64,000 bases of DNA from Oscheius onirici (lineage: Eukaryota > Nematoda > Chromadorea > Rhabditida > Rhabditidae), in NCBI GenBank assembly GCA_932521025.1, contig OW051468.1, positions 2,542,064 to 2,606,063 of the forward strand. Direction: 5' to 3'. This document shows, one piece after another, positions 42,053-51,739 of this stretch (its first letter is position 1; every line of letters starts with the position of its first letter). Under the pieces are notes generated by a model. That model was given only the letters and a program-made list of their open reading frames with translations, was not told where the DNA came from and did no database searches. The translations under genes and the position numbers were made by a program.

Positions 42053-45000
42053 ATGCGATGCGAGTTTGCAGTCATTCTGCTAGGGATTCTCGCCATGACA
42101 AGTAGGTTTTTCTTCAAAGTTTTTCTCTAGAGAGTGTAACGATTCCAAACACTGTTTAGTCGCAACGAATTCATGGCTTCGAGCCAACCGTTCTCGATTT
42201 CACTTTTATCCTAATCCGATAAGGGTCACACGGTCGCGAGAAGGAAAGGATAGCAGAAAGGGTTTGAAACTGAGACGGAGAGACAGGAACAGTTACAGTC
42301 ACAAAAATAAAGTTGCCTTCCCAATAATGGGAAAGCTGTTCCAAAATTTCTTTCAACCTCTACAGAGGTTGAAAGAAAGCATTTGAATACCTCAAACTTG
42401 GGTAATTAAACCGATGATACTGCTCTCGCTTGGGTGACAAGGAGGGCTGTTGAGAGAGATGAAATGGCAAAGGCCAAGAGATTGGGAAACGATTCTTCAT
42501 TGAACACTATACATTTTATGACCTTCCTGGATAAGGGTGAAAAACTGCAGGGTGAAATAAGGGTGAAAAACTGCACCATTCATTTTTTTTCCGCGCCTTG
42601 GTTGAAAGGTCTTATCTGCGGAATGGGGAACAAGGAGCGCTGATACCGTACTCGGTTCCAAAAAGAGAGACCACTGGAATGTACAATACCCCGGAAACCC
42701 ACCTTTGAGTCCAAACTGTTGTGAGAGGGCAGTCGGTATCTGAACAGTTTACGCCAGCGACTTTTATACTCTCCGATCACGGTACCCAATTTGAGGGGAT
42801 TATCACTATTTGCCGTGTCTCGCCTGACTACGGCGAAAACAAGGTAATCCAGTCTCTTTCCGTGTATGGGGATGATCCGGCCACAAACAAAATCTGGGTC
42901 AGAATGTAGAAAAATCCAACTTTCAGCCAGAACGGTACGATCTCAGTTTCACTTCACACTGCCGCCTCCAGTGGAAGAAAGCACCCAAAACTTTATCGAA
43001 GACGTCGAAGGAAATCCTGTCGAGACTCCCAAAGGAATCTTCCACTATTCTGATACGGAACACGACGTCCAGTCGAGTTTTAAAGTTCCCGACTTTCAAG
43101 AGGTTTGGATGTGGTAATTCTGAAGACTTGTTCAGATGGATCCACTGAGGATCGCTCAAGATCTCATGTCCGCAGCTTCAAAAGCACAAACTAGGCGGAA
43201 GTCTTTGGGAGGATTCAATATTCCTCTTCCGATTGGAACTGTTCCTATGAATCTTCAGGTAAGAGCTTTTCTCTCAATCTGTCCCTCTGTCTCTCACTCT
43301 CTTTGCTACCAAAATTTCCGGTACATCTATCGTCTCTTCTCGATATCCCTTTGTCTTTGGTCGAAAGATTCCCAGGTCGAATCGGCTGCTACCGATCTTT
43401 CCCCCTCGATCCGATTGAGCGTTCTCTGTGTAACTATCTGCTCCTACATTCATTATTTTTTCATATCGATCTAGAAGAATGGAATCAAAAATCTGTTCTA
43501 CTTTGACCCGACTCAGAAAATATGTTTACAACTGGATAGAGGGATAAACTGTCGGTCTTTTGGAAAGGGCGCAGCGTGACGTTGCCTGTTTACCACATTG
43601 CTCTCTTTCAGAGAAAAGTGGTAGTCTATGGAAAATATCATGGAATGTTCATTACAACATCTACAATCTGGCATTTATTTTCCAAAGTTCTGGCTGTCGC
43701 TTCCTCCGAAGCTTCCCTGGTTTCCAGACTGACCTCCGAAAGATCCGGACTGTTGACCACCGAATCCTTGGCTTCCTCCGAAGCTGCCCTGCTGTCCTCC
43801 GAATCCTCGGTTGCCAGATTCTTGACCGCCGAATCCTCCGAATCCTTGGTTTCCTCCAAAGGGACTACCAGTGACTCCCTGCTGTCCTCCGAACTGTCCT
43901 TGGTTGCCTCCGAACGAGCCAGACTGCTGTCCACCGAAGCCTCCTTGGTTACCTCCAAAGTTTCCGAAAGGACTTCCACTGACGCCCTGCTGTCCTCCGA
44001 ATCCTCCTTGACCACCGAAGGGCTGTCCAGTGAAGCCTCCGAAATCGGGTCCTCCGAAAGGACGACCAGTTCCCTCAGGGCGTCCTTGTCCACCAAATCC
44101 TCCGAATGGACGAGGAGATCCGGTGAAACCGCGGGGACCGTTCTGCCCGAAGGGCTGTCCAGTGAATCCGCGCCCTCCCTCGAATGGAGAACGAGTATGA
44201 TCCTCGGTGGGGAAGGCGAGGACAGCAGAGACGGCCAGGCAAGCAATGACGACAAATTTCATGTCTGAAAGTCTTTTTAGGGAGATGGGAGTTGGAAGAG
44301 AAGAGTTAGAAGGAGGCTGTGTTGTTCTATCCAATCTCTGTCCCTTATGTAGCCCTTTTCCAGACACACTCATCTCCCTCGACCCACAGCTATGCATACA
44401 AAAAAGAGATCGGGAACACTTTGATTAGTCATCTATTTTGATATTTTTGTTAACAATGTCACCGACACTGTTCAAACAGACAAAACATCCGATCCTTCTT
44501 TCCTAGCACAAAATCACTTTCAGGTCTCCTCAGACACTCGGTCCGGAATTTCCGTCTCTGAAGAAAAAGAAGTAGTTACAACTTCTATGACAACAGGCCC
44601 AACCAAAGAAGCCTTTGAAAAAGCCAAAGCCGTCTGTCTTCAGTCCAATCCAGACTCTTGCGACGAGGTAGGTTCTTTCGGGAGATCAACACCAGATTTT
44701 GGTTCTCAGTTCATAGAAAACTCATTTGTGTGGCCAGCTTTGTCCGCCACATTGACGCAAATCTGGTCGCAATCTCTAATCGGCCATGATTTCCTGGTTC
44801 ACCGATTCATTTTTCAGGCTCTGGACACTTATTATCGAGTAAAATATGGAACTTCATTGGAACCGTCAACTTCCGACTCGAATCCATCCACTGAGCTAGC
44901 TACAATTATGGTTCCTGGACTTGGAAAGAGATTGGAGGAGATGAATGAGGAGACAGTATGTTTCTCTGTCTCTCTGATCAAACTCTTCCAGACCACAACT

Positions 45001-45135
45001 TCCTCCTCTCATCTCCGCCACCATCCCTCTTCCTCCTTCCTGACGCGCTTCTCCCTCCCTCCACGACTTCCACCCCGGTCCTCATCCCCTTCCACAGTCA
45101 ACCGAATACGAGGCTTTCTAGATAGAATCAATTGA
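42053..45135 (+). CDS. secreted protein, six exons, unrecognised, hosts a nested gene
   Basis: Exons 42053-42101, 42927-43102, 43136-43258, 44524-44667, 44818-44955 and 44992-45135; all phases agree; 257 aa. It opens with a signal peptide (CEFAVILLGILAM). The mature protein has QFHFTLPPPVEESTQNF, DPLRIAQDLMSAASKAQ, TKEAFEKAKAVCLQ and a Ser/Pro/His-rich end (TTTSSSHLRHHPSSSF, PPRLPPRSSSPS). No domain is recognised. Intron 1 contains an SL1 RNA gene (42313-42412) and intron 3 contains a Gly-rich secreted gene on the opposite strand (43675-44262). Confidence 0.65.
42313..42412 (-). ncRNA. sls-1: SL1 spliced-leader RNA gene (copy d)
   Basis: Minus strand from 42412: exact SL1 leader, GTATTC donor, AAATTTTGGAAC Sm site and hairpin CTTTCCCATTATTGGGAAGG (ends about 42313). 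Upstream GCCATTTCATCTC and CAGCCCTCCTTGTCACCC are conserved; the base just before the leader region differs (ATCATC against ATCGTC in other copies). It lies in the first intron of the secreted gene, on the opposite strand. Confidence 0.88.
43675..44262 (-). CDS. Gly/Phe/Gln-rich secreted protein, nested gene
   Basis: Single coding exon from ATG 44262 to 43675, 195 aa. A signal peptide (MKFVVIACLAVSAVLA) precedes EDHTRSPFEGGRGFTG and then Gly-rich repeats of the kind GGFGGQQSGSFGGNQ and GQQGVTGSPFG, ending DSQNFGK*. The ATG follows a TTTCAG site, so the 5' UTR may be spliced. The low-complexity repeat points to cuticle, silk-like or antimicrobial Gly-rich proteins. It lies inside intron 3 of the gene at 42053-45135, on the opposite strand. 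A truncated relative is at 36312. Confidence 0.8.
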   Translation of the reverse strand: MKFVVIACLAVSAVLAFPTEDHTRSPFEGGRGFTGQPFGQNGPRGFTGSPRPFGGFGGQGRPEGTGRPFGGPDFGGFTGQPFGGQGGFGGQQGVSGSPFGNFGGNQGGFGGQQSGSFGGNQGQFGGQQGVTGSPFGGNQGFGGFGGQESGNRGFGGQQGSFGGSQGFGGQQSGSFGGQSGNQGSFGGSDSQNFGK

Positions 45136-45769
45136 TATGAACCTTCTTGTTTTTTTTGTGCCCTTCCAAACGGTTTTTCAATTTACGCCGTCCGCGCGTA
45201 CTACCGGTAGTCAAGGTTAGGTCTGTCTGTCGGCGTTTGCCAAACGCATTCCGATGAGATAGGGGACAGTCCGAGAAGCCGATCTTTTGCTTTAGTTAAT
45301 GGTTTTGATAATTTTTAAGTAGAGCCAAAACTTCCTGGTTCAAATGTCACACGAAACGTTTCCAAACAGCGCATAGTTTATGCTCTTGAAGACCTTGAAA
45401 TGGCCACGCAAACAATTAATTGAAATGAGATAAGAGCGAGGCGGCATAGTCGGTAAAAGACAATGCACTGATCAAGGACGGAAGCCTGAACGTTATATGT
45501 TAAAAAACGTTTCAGCTTTGATTAGTTTTACACTCTCATCTCATGGAAACCGATGCATCACAGACGCACTTTCTTATAACAGTTTTTGGCAGTGTTACAG
45601 TAGAGGGAGAAACCAGTAAAGGGTAATAGTAAAAAGGGAAATTGAAAGGGAATGGTAACACAGGTAACAATGAATAACTTTTCTTCTGATTCCGCTTTAC
45701 TGCACAGTTCACACTCGTCTTATACCCAAGAAGGAGCAATTTTGTCCAAACTGAAATTTCAGATCTGAC
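45136..45769. other. spacer, no gene seen
   Basis: No open frame with support. The region leads into the large foldback element. Confidence 0.4.
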
Positions 45770-46550
45770 TTATCACCCAATCGGTACTTTGATGATACAG
45801 GGAATACCTTTTCCAGAAAGCTATAAACGCAATATAAGCAATATATTCACTTTTAATTAAAGTAATTAGTATCTTGTCAAAAATGTTTATTGGTTGTTGT
45901 TTACCTTGCTAGGCCGAATAAAATTGGCACCGCGACGAAATAGAACTGTTTTTTATAGAACTGTCACGACATAGAACTTGTAACGAAATAGAACTTGTCG
46001 CGAAATAGAAGTGTAACTAATTAAAACCTTAACGGAACAGAACTGTTACGAAATAAAACTGGAAAAGTTCTTTGACAAGTTCTACTTTATATTCTACAAC
46101 TTGGTTCTATTTCGTGACAGTTCTATAACTTTACGATTCTATTTTGTTACAAAGACATCAATTAGCAGTTCTATTTCGTTACAAGTTCTATTTCATGACA
46201 GTTCTATTAAAAACAGTTCTATTTCGTCGCGGTGCCATAAAATTTGCTAGGCCGAAAATTGGCCATCAGAGCTACCTCCTACGTTTGTATGACAAAAGAC
46301 CAAGCAAAAAAGTAGTGATAAGCTAAGCATTTGAAAAGGGTTGTCACTCTCGATGTGGGCTTTCTGTGGTAGCGAAAATATGTCCATAGAACGTTATGTT
46401 GTGAGAAAAGTTATGTTGTGTTTCCCAAGAGGTAATTATGTAAAAGCTATTTTGACACTAACTAATACCAAGTTTTTATTGCGTTTATGGCTTTCTGGAA
46501 AAGGTATTCCCTGTATCATCAAAGTACCACCCAATCTTCTGACCGGATAT
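45770..46550. repeat. large nested foldback element with tandem units
   Basis: Outer arms: about 45775-45845 (CGGTACTTTGATGATACAGG, GAATACCTTTTCCAGAAAGC) recur inverted at about 46485-46545. Middle: TTGCTAGGCCGA at 45907 and again at about 46245. Core: 45927-46230 is a palindrome whose arms are built of repeated GAAATAGAACT/AGTTCTATTTC units separated by GTCACGA or GTAACG. No transposase is seen. Confidence 0.75.
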
Positions 46551-46611
46551 TATCCTATATTTGTTGTCTTCGATTTGACAAATAAACAAGCAGATCCTCA
46601 CGCTGCCAAAA

Positions 46612-46700
46612 GAGCCCTCAAAAAACTATCTCACTCGACAAAAGATTAGCCAGACAAAATTTAACATGTGGAAGTGAGATTGAGATAGTTTTTTGAGGTG
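46612..46700. repeat. hairpin repeat
   Basis: CCTCAAAAAACTATCTCAC (about 46616-46634) is opposite GATAGTTTTTTGAGG (about 46683-46698), with 45 bases between. It is AT-rich, with no gene. Confidence 0.4.
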
Positions 46701-47325
46701 ATCACATCTGTGGGAATTTAGATAGAAGGTGGAACAACCAAGAGAAGATCACTAATAGTCTGCCACCAAAATTCGGAGTAAGCGGTCGTAGGCATTGCAT
46801 ATTGGAGTGTAGAAAATATGATCTAAATTCATCCAGTAACAGTTCTGACTTCCACAGGAAACTCAGCTGGAAGTAGTAGGAAAAAGTGCTTCTTCTGGTG
46901 CTTTAGTTGGTATAATACTATTCTTGTTAGAGATACTGGAAGATAGACGTGAGAGACAATAATCCGACAGCCTGGAATCTTCATCTGTCGACAGAAAGCC
47001 TATGAGTATGGCAGAGACACAGTTTTATCCTGTCTGGAACGAGTACTCCAACTGACTTTTTTCCTCACCGATCAAGAATATTGGACAATGGCACTATTCT
47101 GTCTACATACTTCCTCTTTGTTCCCAAGCTAACGATCAGAGAGAAAGTCTGTCAACGTCCTATCACTAGCTGCGATCGTGCTTCAATCCTCGAGGTCACT
47201 ACTTCAAGTGCAAAATACCGATTACAACCACCGACGGACAGCGACCAAGGGTATTCCGGTTTAGCTGCCAAAGATTGCGATAGTGCGTAGACCTTCAGGA
47301 GGGTCATGCCGAGATGGTTTGGACC

Positions 47326-47333
47326 TATAAAAG
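47326..47333 (+). promoter_or_regulatory. TATA box of the collagen gene
   Basis: TATAAAAG 45 nt before the collagen ATG at 47378. Confidence 0.75.
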
Positions 47334-47377
47334 GGCACAAGGGAGTGGCAGAGGGCAGCTGTTTCATCGCTTCAGCC

Positions 47378-48620
47378 ATGGACCTCGAGCAGCGCATCAA
47401 GGTAAGGGTTACTGTAGGACCTTTTGGAAGTAGAAGTATTCTGTCAACTGGTAATTCTCAATTAATTTTACAGAAAAACTAGTCAGTTCACATACAGTAT
47501 CTCTCCAAAACTATTATTTCTTTTGGAACCTAACTGACCAAACTGACAGTCGTCCAATTTTAGGATAAGAGTGAGGAAGTTTACTGTAACTTTTCCTGGA
47601 AGTAGGTACCAGTAGCAACTACTGTATGGGATACTGTAGCCCACTGAGTTGATGTCCTATTCAGAAGCAAGAGTCGGTCTTTAACCAATCTCTTTCCAGG
47701 CTTACCGCTTCGTGGCCTATTCGGCCGTCACCTTCTCGGTTGTGGCCGTCCTCTCGGTCTGCATCACCCTCCCCATGGTGTACAACTACGTCCACCAGGT
47801 CAAGAGAAGCATGCACAACGAGATCAACTACTGCCGTGGATCTGCCAAGGACATCTGGTCCGAGGTCAACACCCTCAAGAATCTGCCCGCTGGAAACCGT
47901 ACTGCCCGTCAGGCCGGTTACGATTCCGGAGTCACTGGAGGACAGGCCTCTGCCGGAGGTTGTGACGCTTGCTGTCTGCCTGGAGCCGCTGGACCCGCTG
48001 GAACCCCTGGAAAGCCTGGACGCCCTGGAAAGCCCGGAGCACCTGGACTTCCTGGAAATCCTGGAAAGCCTCCTCAGCAGCCCTGTGAGCCCGTTACCCC
48101 TCCTCCATGCAAGCCCTGTCCCGCTGGACCTGCCGGACCTCCTGGACCTCCCGGACCCGCTGGAGATGCTGGCCAAGACGGACAGCCTGGAGCCCCCGGA
48201 AACAACGGAGCCCCTGGCCAGCCCGGACCCAAGGGACCCAACGGACCCAACGGAAACCCTGGAGCTCCTGGAGCCCCTGGAAATCCTGGACAGGACGCTC
48301 CTTCCGAGCCCATCCTTCCCGGTGCCCCCGGACCTGCTGGACCCGCTGGACCTCAAGGACCTGCCGGACAACCCGGACAGCCTGGAGCCCCCGGACAACA
48401 GGGTAAGTCATAGTTTTTGGACAGAAAGCTAATTGAAAACATTTTAGGAGCTGCTGGACCCAAGGGACCCAACGGACAGCCCGGAGCCCCTGGAAACGAC
48501 GGAAACCCCGGAGCCCCCGGACAGTCTGGAGCTCCCGGAGGACAGGGAGAGAAGGGTATCTGCCCCAAGTACTGCGCCATCGATGGAGGAGTCTTCTTCG
48601 AGGACGGAACTCGTCGTTAA
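47378..48620 (+). CDS. cuticle collagen
   Basis: Exons 47378-47401, 47700-48402 and 48448-48620; 299 aa. It begins [18 protein letters not shown] with a membrane-type signal anchor ([17 protein letters not shown]), then the non-collagen part up to [12 protein letters not shown]. Gly-X-Y blocks are separated by Cys knots ([21 protein letters not shown]), and the end has [18 protein letters not shown] with EDGTRR*. This is the layout of nematode cuticular collagens, which trimerise and cross-link outside the hypodermis. AATAAA is at about 48650. Confidence 0.92.
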
Positions 48621-48739
48621 GATGCTTCTGCTCTTGGCCCTTAGGGGAAAATAAAAACTTTTCTGCAGATTCTTTCGGATTGTTTGCAGTTTTCAGACTG
48701 ACACATTCAGAAAGGGACGGATAGACAGACCTAGTTCAT

Positions 48740-49214
48740 TTATTCGTTCTCTTCCCTGGACCTTACATGGTGTTTGTTGAGTAGATTTTCCGGATGTGGA
48801 TAGTTGCAAATACAGTCCTTTTCCATCCACCTGGCTTCTTTTCGTGTTGTCGCCTCGCATACCACCATCACTCGAGGAAAAACTTCAGGATTCAGCTTGA
48901 GATGTTCCCCGACGGGCGTCCGCTTCTTCCAACTCAGATGTTCATTTATGCGCTTAATGAGTCTAGCTGTCAGTCCAAAGTAGATCTTTCCGTCGGACAG
49001 AATGAACTTGTAGATGACGAAGCAGTCCTGTTTCCAGAGTTTCCATCTCGTCACTTCCTCCTGGGATGCTTCGATGGCATCGGCCACCTGTTTGACCGTT
49101 TTGCCATGAAGAATCGCGTGGAAAAGACGATGAGTTGGAAGGGATCTGAGAAGTGTTTTGAATGGAAAGTAGAAGCTACTTGGCAAAATGGGTAGACAAG
49201 AGTCGAGTAAGCAT
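48740..49214 (-). CDS. GIY-YIG nuclease-domain protein, second copy
   Basis: Exons 49214-49180 and 49145-48740, identical in structure to the copy at 39671. The protein is intact and differs at one visible residue (HAILHG instead of HATLHG), with all GIY-YIG positions kept. Both copies carry the M-type small-RNA gene just upstream on the complementary side. Confidence 0.7.
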
Positions 49215-49478
49215 CTTGGGTATAACTAATAAAAAAAAGTTTTCTATTATTTGGGATCAGTTATGATTGGACTTTTTATATTTTCGAACATAAAATTGAA
49301 GCAATTTAGAGTTTTAATTGGTTCTATTTTGTTTTACTCCTAGAACTATCAAAACCTCATCAAAAATGGTGTTTAGCACTTGAAAAGCAGAAAGTCAGTG
49401 AACGCCGCCAATCCAAGTCGCACCCGTATTGTCTCGACGCGCTTCGCAAATGACCTTTCAGCCTTCTACTGTTTCTTC

Positions 49479-49578
49479 AGAATTTTTATATTCTCAACCG
49501 AAGGTTTGTGTAATTTTCGACCCTGCAAAAGCAGAGGTTGGAGTAAATTTTGGAAAGCTCTCCCTTTGAGGAGAGCAA
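49479..49578 (+). ncRNA. SL-RNA-like gene, M-type leader (copy M2)
   Basis: Part of the right duplication. Leader region 49479-49503 (AGAATTTTTATATTC + TCAACCGAAG), then GTTTGTG, stem II, AAATTTTGG and hairpin GCTCTCC..GGAGAGC (49557-49576). Same as M1. Confidence 0.55.
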
Positions 49579-49710
49579 CAATTTTTTTTTCAGTATTACT
49601 GGATCTCTGCAGTCTTCTTTTGAGATTACAGCAATCCGTCTTGTATTGACAAGTTGAACAAATACAGTAATGCTTCTACCAATTCAGTATCGTCAGCTGC
49701 TCGCCTCCAG

Positions 49711-50121
49711 ATGACTTCCAATCTACAGGAAAACGAAGCTGGCGGACTGGACATCGACGATCTACTCCAGAAGGTTCTGAATGTCGGGACGCCGGGCTGT
49801 TCGCTCGTCGAGACGGTCACCTCGGAGGACATTCTGGCCCTCTGTTCCCAGGTCAAAGACATCTTCGTACGACAGCCCACTCTGATCGAACTGGATCCGC
49901 CGGTAAAGGTCTGTGGCGACACACATGGACAGTACTCGGACGTGTTGAGGATTCTGGATCGGGGCGGCTTTCCTCCCTACGCCAATTATCTCTTTCTGGG
50001 TGACTATGTCGACCGCGGCCATCAGAATAAGAGACCGCGGCCAGCACTTGAAAAGCAGAAAGTCAGTGAACGCCGCCAATCCAAGTCGCACCCGTATTGT
50101 CTCGACGCGCTTCGCAAATGA
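49711..50121 (+). pseudogene. truncated PP1 phosphatase copy
   Basis: Starts with the same ATG and first 106 residues as the PP1 gene at 38157 (up to [10 protein letters not shown]), then leaves the homology at 50028 and runs into unrelated codons (KRPRPALEKQ..) to a stop at 50121. The RGNHE, HGG and C-terminal active-site parts are absent, so it cannot be an active phosphatase. It may still be transcribed. Confidence 0.8.
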
Positions 50122-50146
50122 CCTTTCAGCCTTCTACTGTTTCTTC

Positions 50147-50246
50147 AGAATTTTTATATTCTCAACCGAAGGTTTGTGTAATTTTCGACCCTGCAAAAGC
50201 AGAGGTTGGAGTAAATTTTGAAAAGCTCTCCCTTTGAGGAGGGCAA
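50147..50246 (+). ncRNA. SL-RNA-like gene, M-type leader (copy M3), 3' hairpin imperfect
   Basis: Copy of M2 about 670 bp downstream, within a repeated block (about 50042-50243 equals 49375-49575). Upstream element, leader, GTTTGTG donor and stem II are intact, but the Sm region reads AAATTTTGAAAAGC and the hairpin is GCTCTCC..GGAGGGC, so pairing is weaker. Confidence 0.45.
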
Positions 50247-50565
50247 AATTCTTGTTTTTTTATGTTGTTCTCCAGAGAACGTCTCTCCCTTGTTTTTCCC
50301 AAAAGGACAAGTTTTATTAGTTGATTCATCCCGTTATTTGTTCAACCGAATCCCATTTTGTTTTCCTCAAAAGTCCGTGATCAGATCACCTAATAACTGC
50401 ACAATAATACACAGATCTGAAAGGATTCCCCTTGTCGCGTTTGTTCAGTTGCAAGTAGTCAAAACAGACATGGACTATATAACTCGATTCGGTTCAGAAC
50501 AGAACATCAACTCATCGTTTCCTTTCTCTCATTCTCAAATCCCCCTAGCATGTTCTCTTCCAGAT

Positions 50566-51696
50566 ATGAAGTGTCTTCTCCTCATCGTCGGTCTCGCCGC
50601 CGTCAGCGCCCTGCCTTTTCCTTCAGCTGCTCCCCCAACTGAACAGAAAGGAGTCAGCCAGGCTCCCGGACAGGAGAGTCGTGAACAGCCACTGGAACAA
50701 CGCCTGGCCGGTCTGAACCTCGGAGTCAATGGACAGGTCAATGCTGGACAGCAGTTCCCTGGACAGAACTCTCTGTTCCCAGGACTGGAACAACAGTACC
50801 CGGGACAGTCTGGTCAGAACACTCAGTTCCCTGGACTTTCGGGACTCGGTCGAATCGGAAGCCAGCAGTTCCCGGGGCTCTCGGGACTGGGACAGACCGG
50901 TCAGCAGATCGGTGGACAGAACTCTCAGTTCCCTGGACTGGGACAGATTGGTGGTCAACAGTTCCCTGGACTCGGACAAGTCGGAGGACCAAACTCCCTT
51001 TTCCCTGGACTCTCTGGTCTCGGACAACAGTTCCCCGGACTCGGTCAACAGGTCGGCGAACAAAACTCTCAGTTCGCCGGAAGTCAGATTGGTGGACAAC
51101 AGTTCCCCGGACAGATCGGCCAGCAGTTTCCTGGACAGTCTGGATCCCAGTTCCCTGGACTCTCCGGACTCGATCAGATTGGACAGATCGGTGGTCAACA
51201 GTTCCCAGGACTCGGGCAGATTGGTAGTCAACTCGGAGGTCAACAGTTCCCAGGACAGTCTGGATCCCAGTTCCCAGGATTCTCCGGACTCGGCCAGCTT
51301 GGACAGATCGGTGGTCAACAGTACCCAGAACAGTCTGGCTCCAATTTCCCTGGATTTCAGTCTGGCTCTCAGTTCCCTGGACAGTTTGGTCAGGGTCTTG
51401 GACAGATCGGTGGCCAGCAGTTCCCCGGACTCTCTGGAAATCAACAGAGTCTCAACCCCTTCGGTCAGCAGGGAATTTTCGGACAAGGTAGTCAGCCTCC
51501 CTTCGGAAGCTTCGGTGGACAGCTCGGACAGTTCGGTCAGGGACTCACCGGACAGCTGGGACAACCCTTCGGAACACAGGTTGGACTCAATGGACAACTC
51601 CCCTTCGGACAAAACCAGGGACTTCTCGGACAGGGACGCAATCCCTTCGGATCATTCAGACAGATGACTCGTCCCATCTCTGTCTTCAGAAAGTAA
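50566..51696 (+). CDS. secreted Gln/Gly/Pro-rich repeat protein
   Basis: The ATG at 50566 follows a TCTTCCAG acceptor (a trans-splice or 5' UTR intron site). 376 aa: signal peptide (LLLIVGLAAVSA), a short Pro/Gln part, then about 280 residues of imperfect repeats (QQFPGLSGLGQIGG, NSQFPGLGQ, SGSQFPGFSGLG). The end is Gly/Phe-rich (NPFGSFRQMTRPISVFRK*). Extracellular matrix or cuticle material is likely from the composition. TATA-like TATATAAC is at about 50476. Confidence 0.75.
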   Translation: MKCLLLIVGLAAVSALPFPSAAPPTEQKGVSQAPGQESREQPLEQRLAGLNLGVNGQVNAGQQFPGQNSLFPGLEQQYPGQSGQNTQFPGLSGLGRIGSQQFPGLSGLGQTGQQIGGQNSQFPGLGQIGGQQFPGLGQVGGPNSLFPGLSGLGQQFPGLGQQVGEQNSQFAGSQIGGQQFPGQIGQQFPGQSGSQFPGLSGLDQIGQIGGQQFPGLGQIGSQLGGQQFPGQSGSQFPGFSGLGQLGQIGGQQYPEQSGSNFPGFQSGSQFPGQFGQGLGQIGGQQFPGLSGNQQSLNPFGQQGIFGQGSQPPFGSFGGQLGQFGQGLTGQLGQPFGTQVGLNGQLPFGQNQGLLGQGRNPFGSFRQMTRPISVFRK

Positions 51697-51739
51697 ACCA
51701 TTTTCTCTTTAATTTAACACCATGTTAATAAATATACAA

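Larger units (their letters stand above)
48735..50028. repeat. 1,294-bp inverted duplication, right copy
   Basis: Reverse complement of 38857-40150 with no length difference. Its inner end stops at ATCAGAAT (50028), where the PP1 exon is broken. Immediately after come AAGAGACCGCGGCC and a second, partial copy of the M-type small-RNA region. Confidence 0.88.

Noticed and set aside
43576..44268. 230-codon Ser-rich + frame
   Set aside because: It is antisense of the Gly-rich repeats of the minus-strand secreted gene.
47661..48398. 245-codon Gly/Ser/Arg-rich minus-strand frame
   Set aside because: It is the complement of collagen Gly-X-Y repeats; the + strand collagen is clear.
50623..51612. 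329-codon minus-strand frame
   Set aside because: It is antisense of the Gln/Gly-rich repeat protein, open only because of repeat codons.
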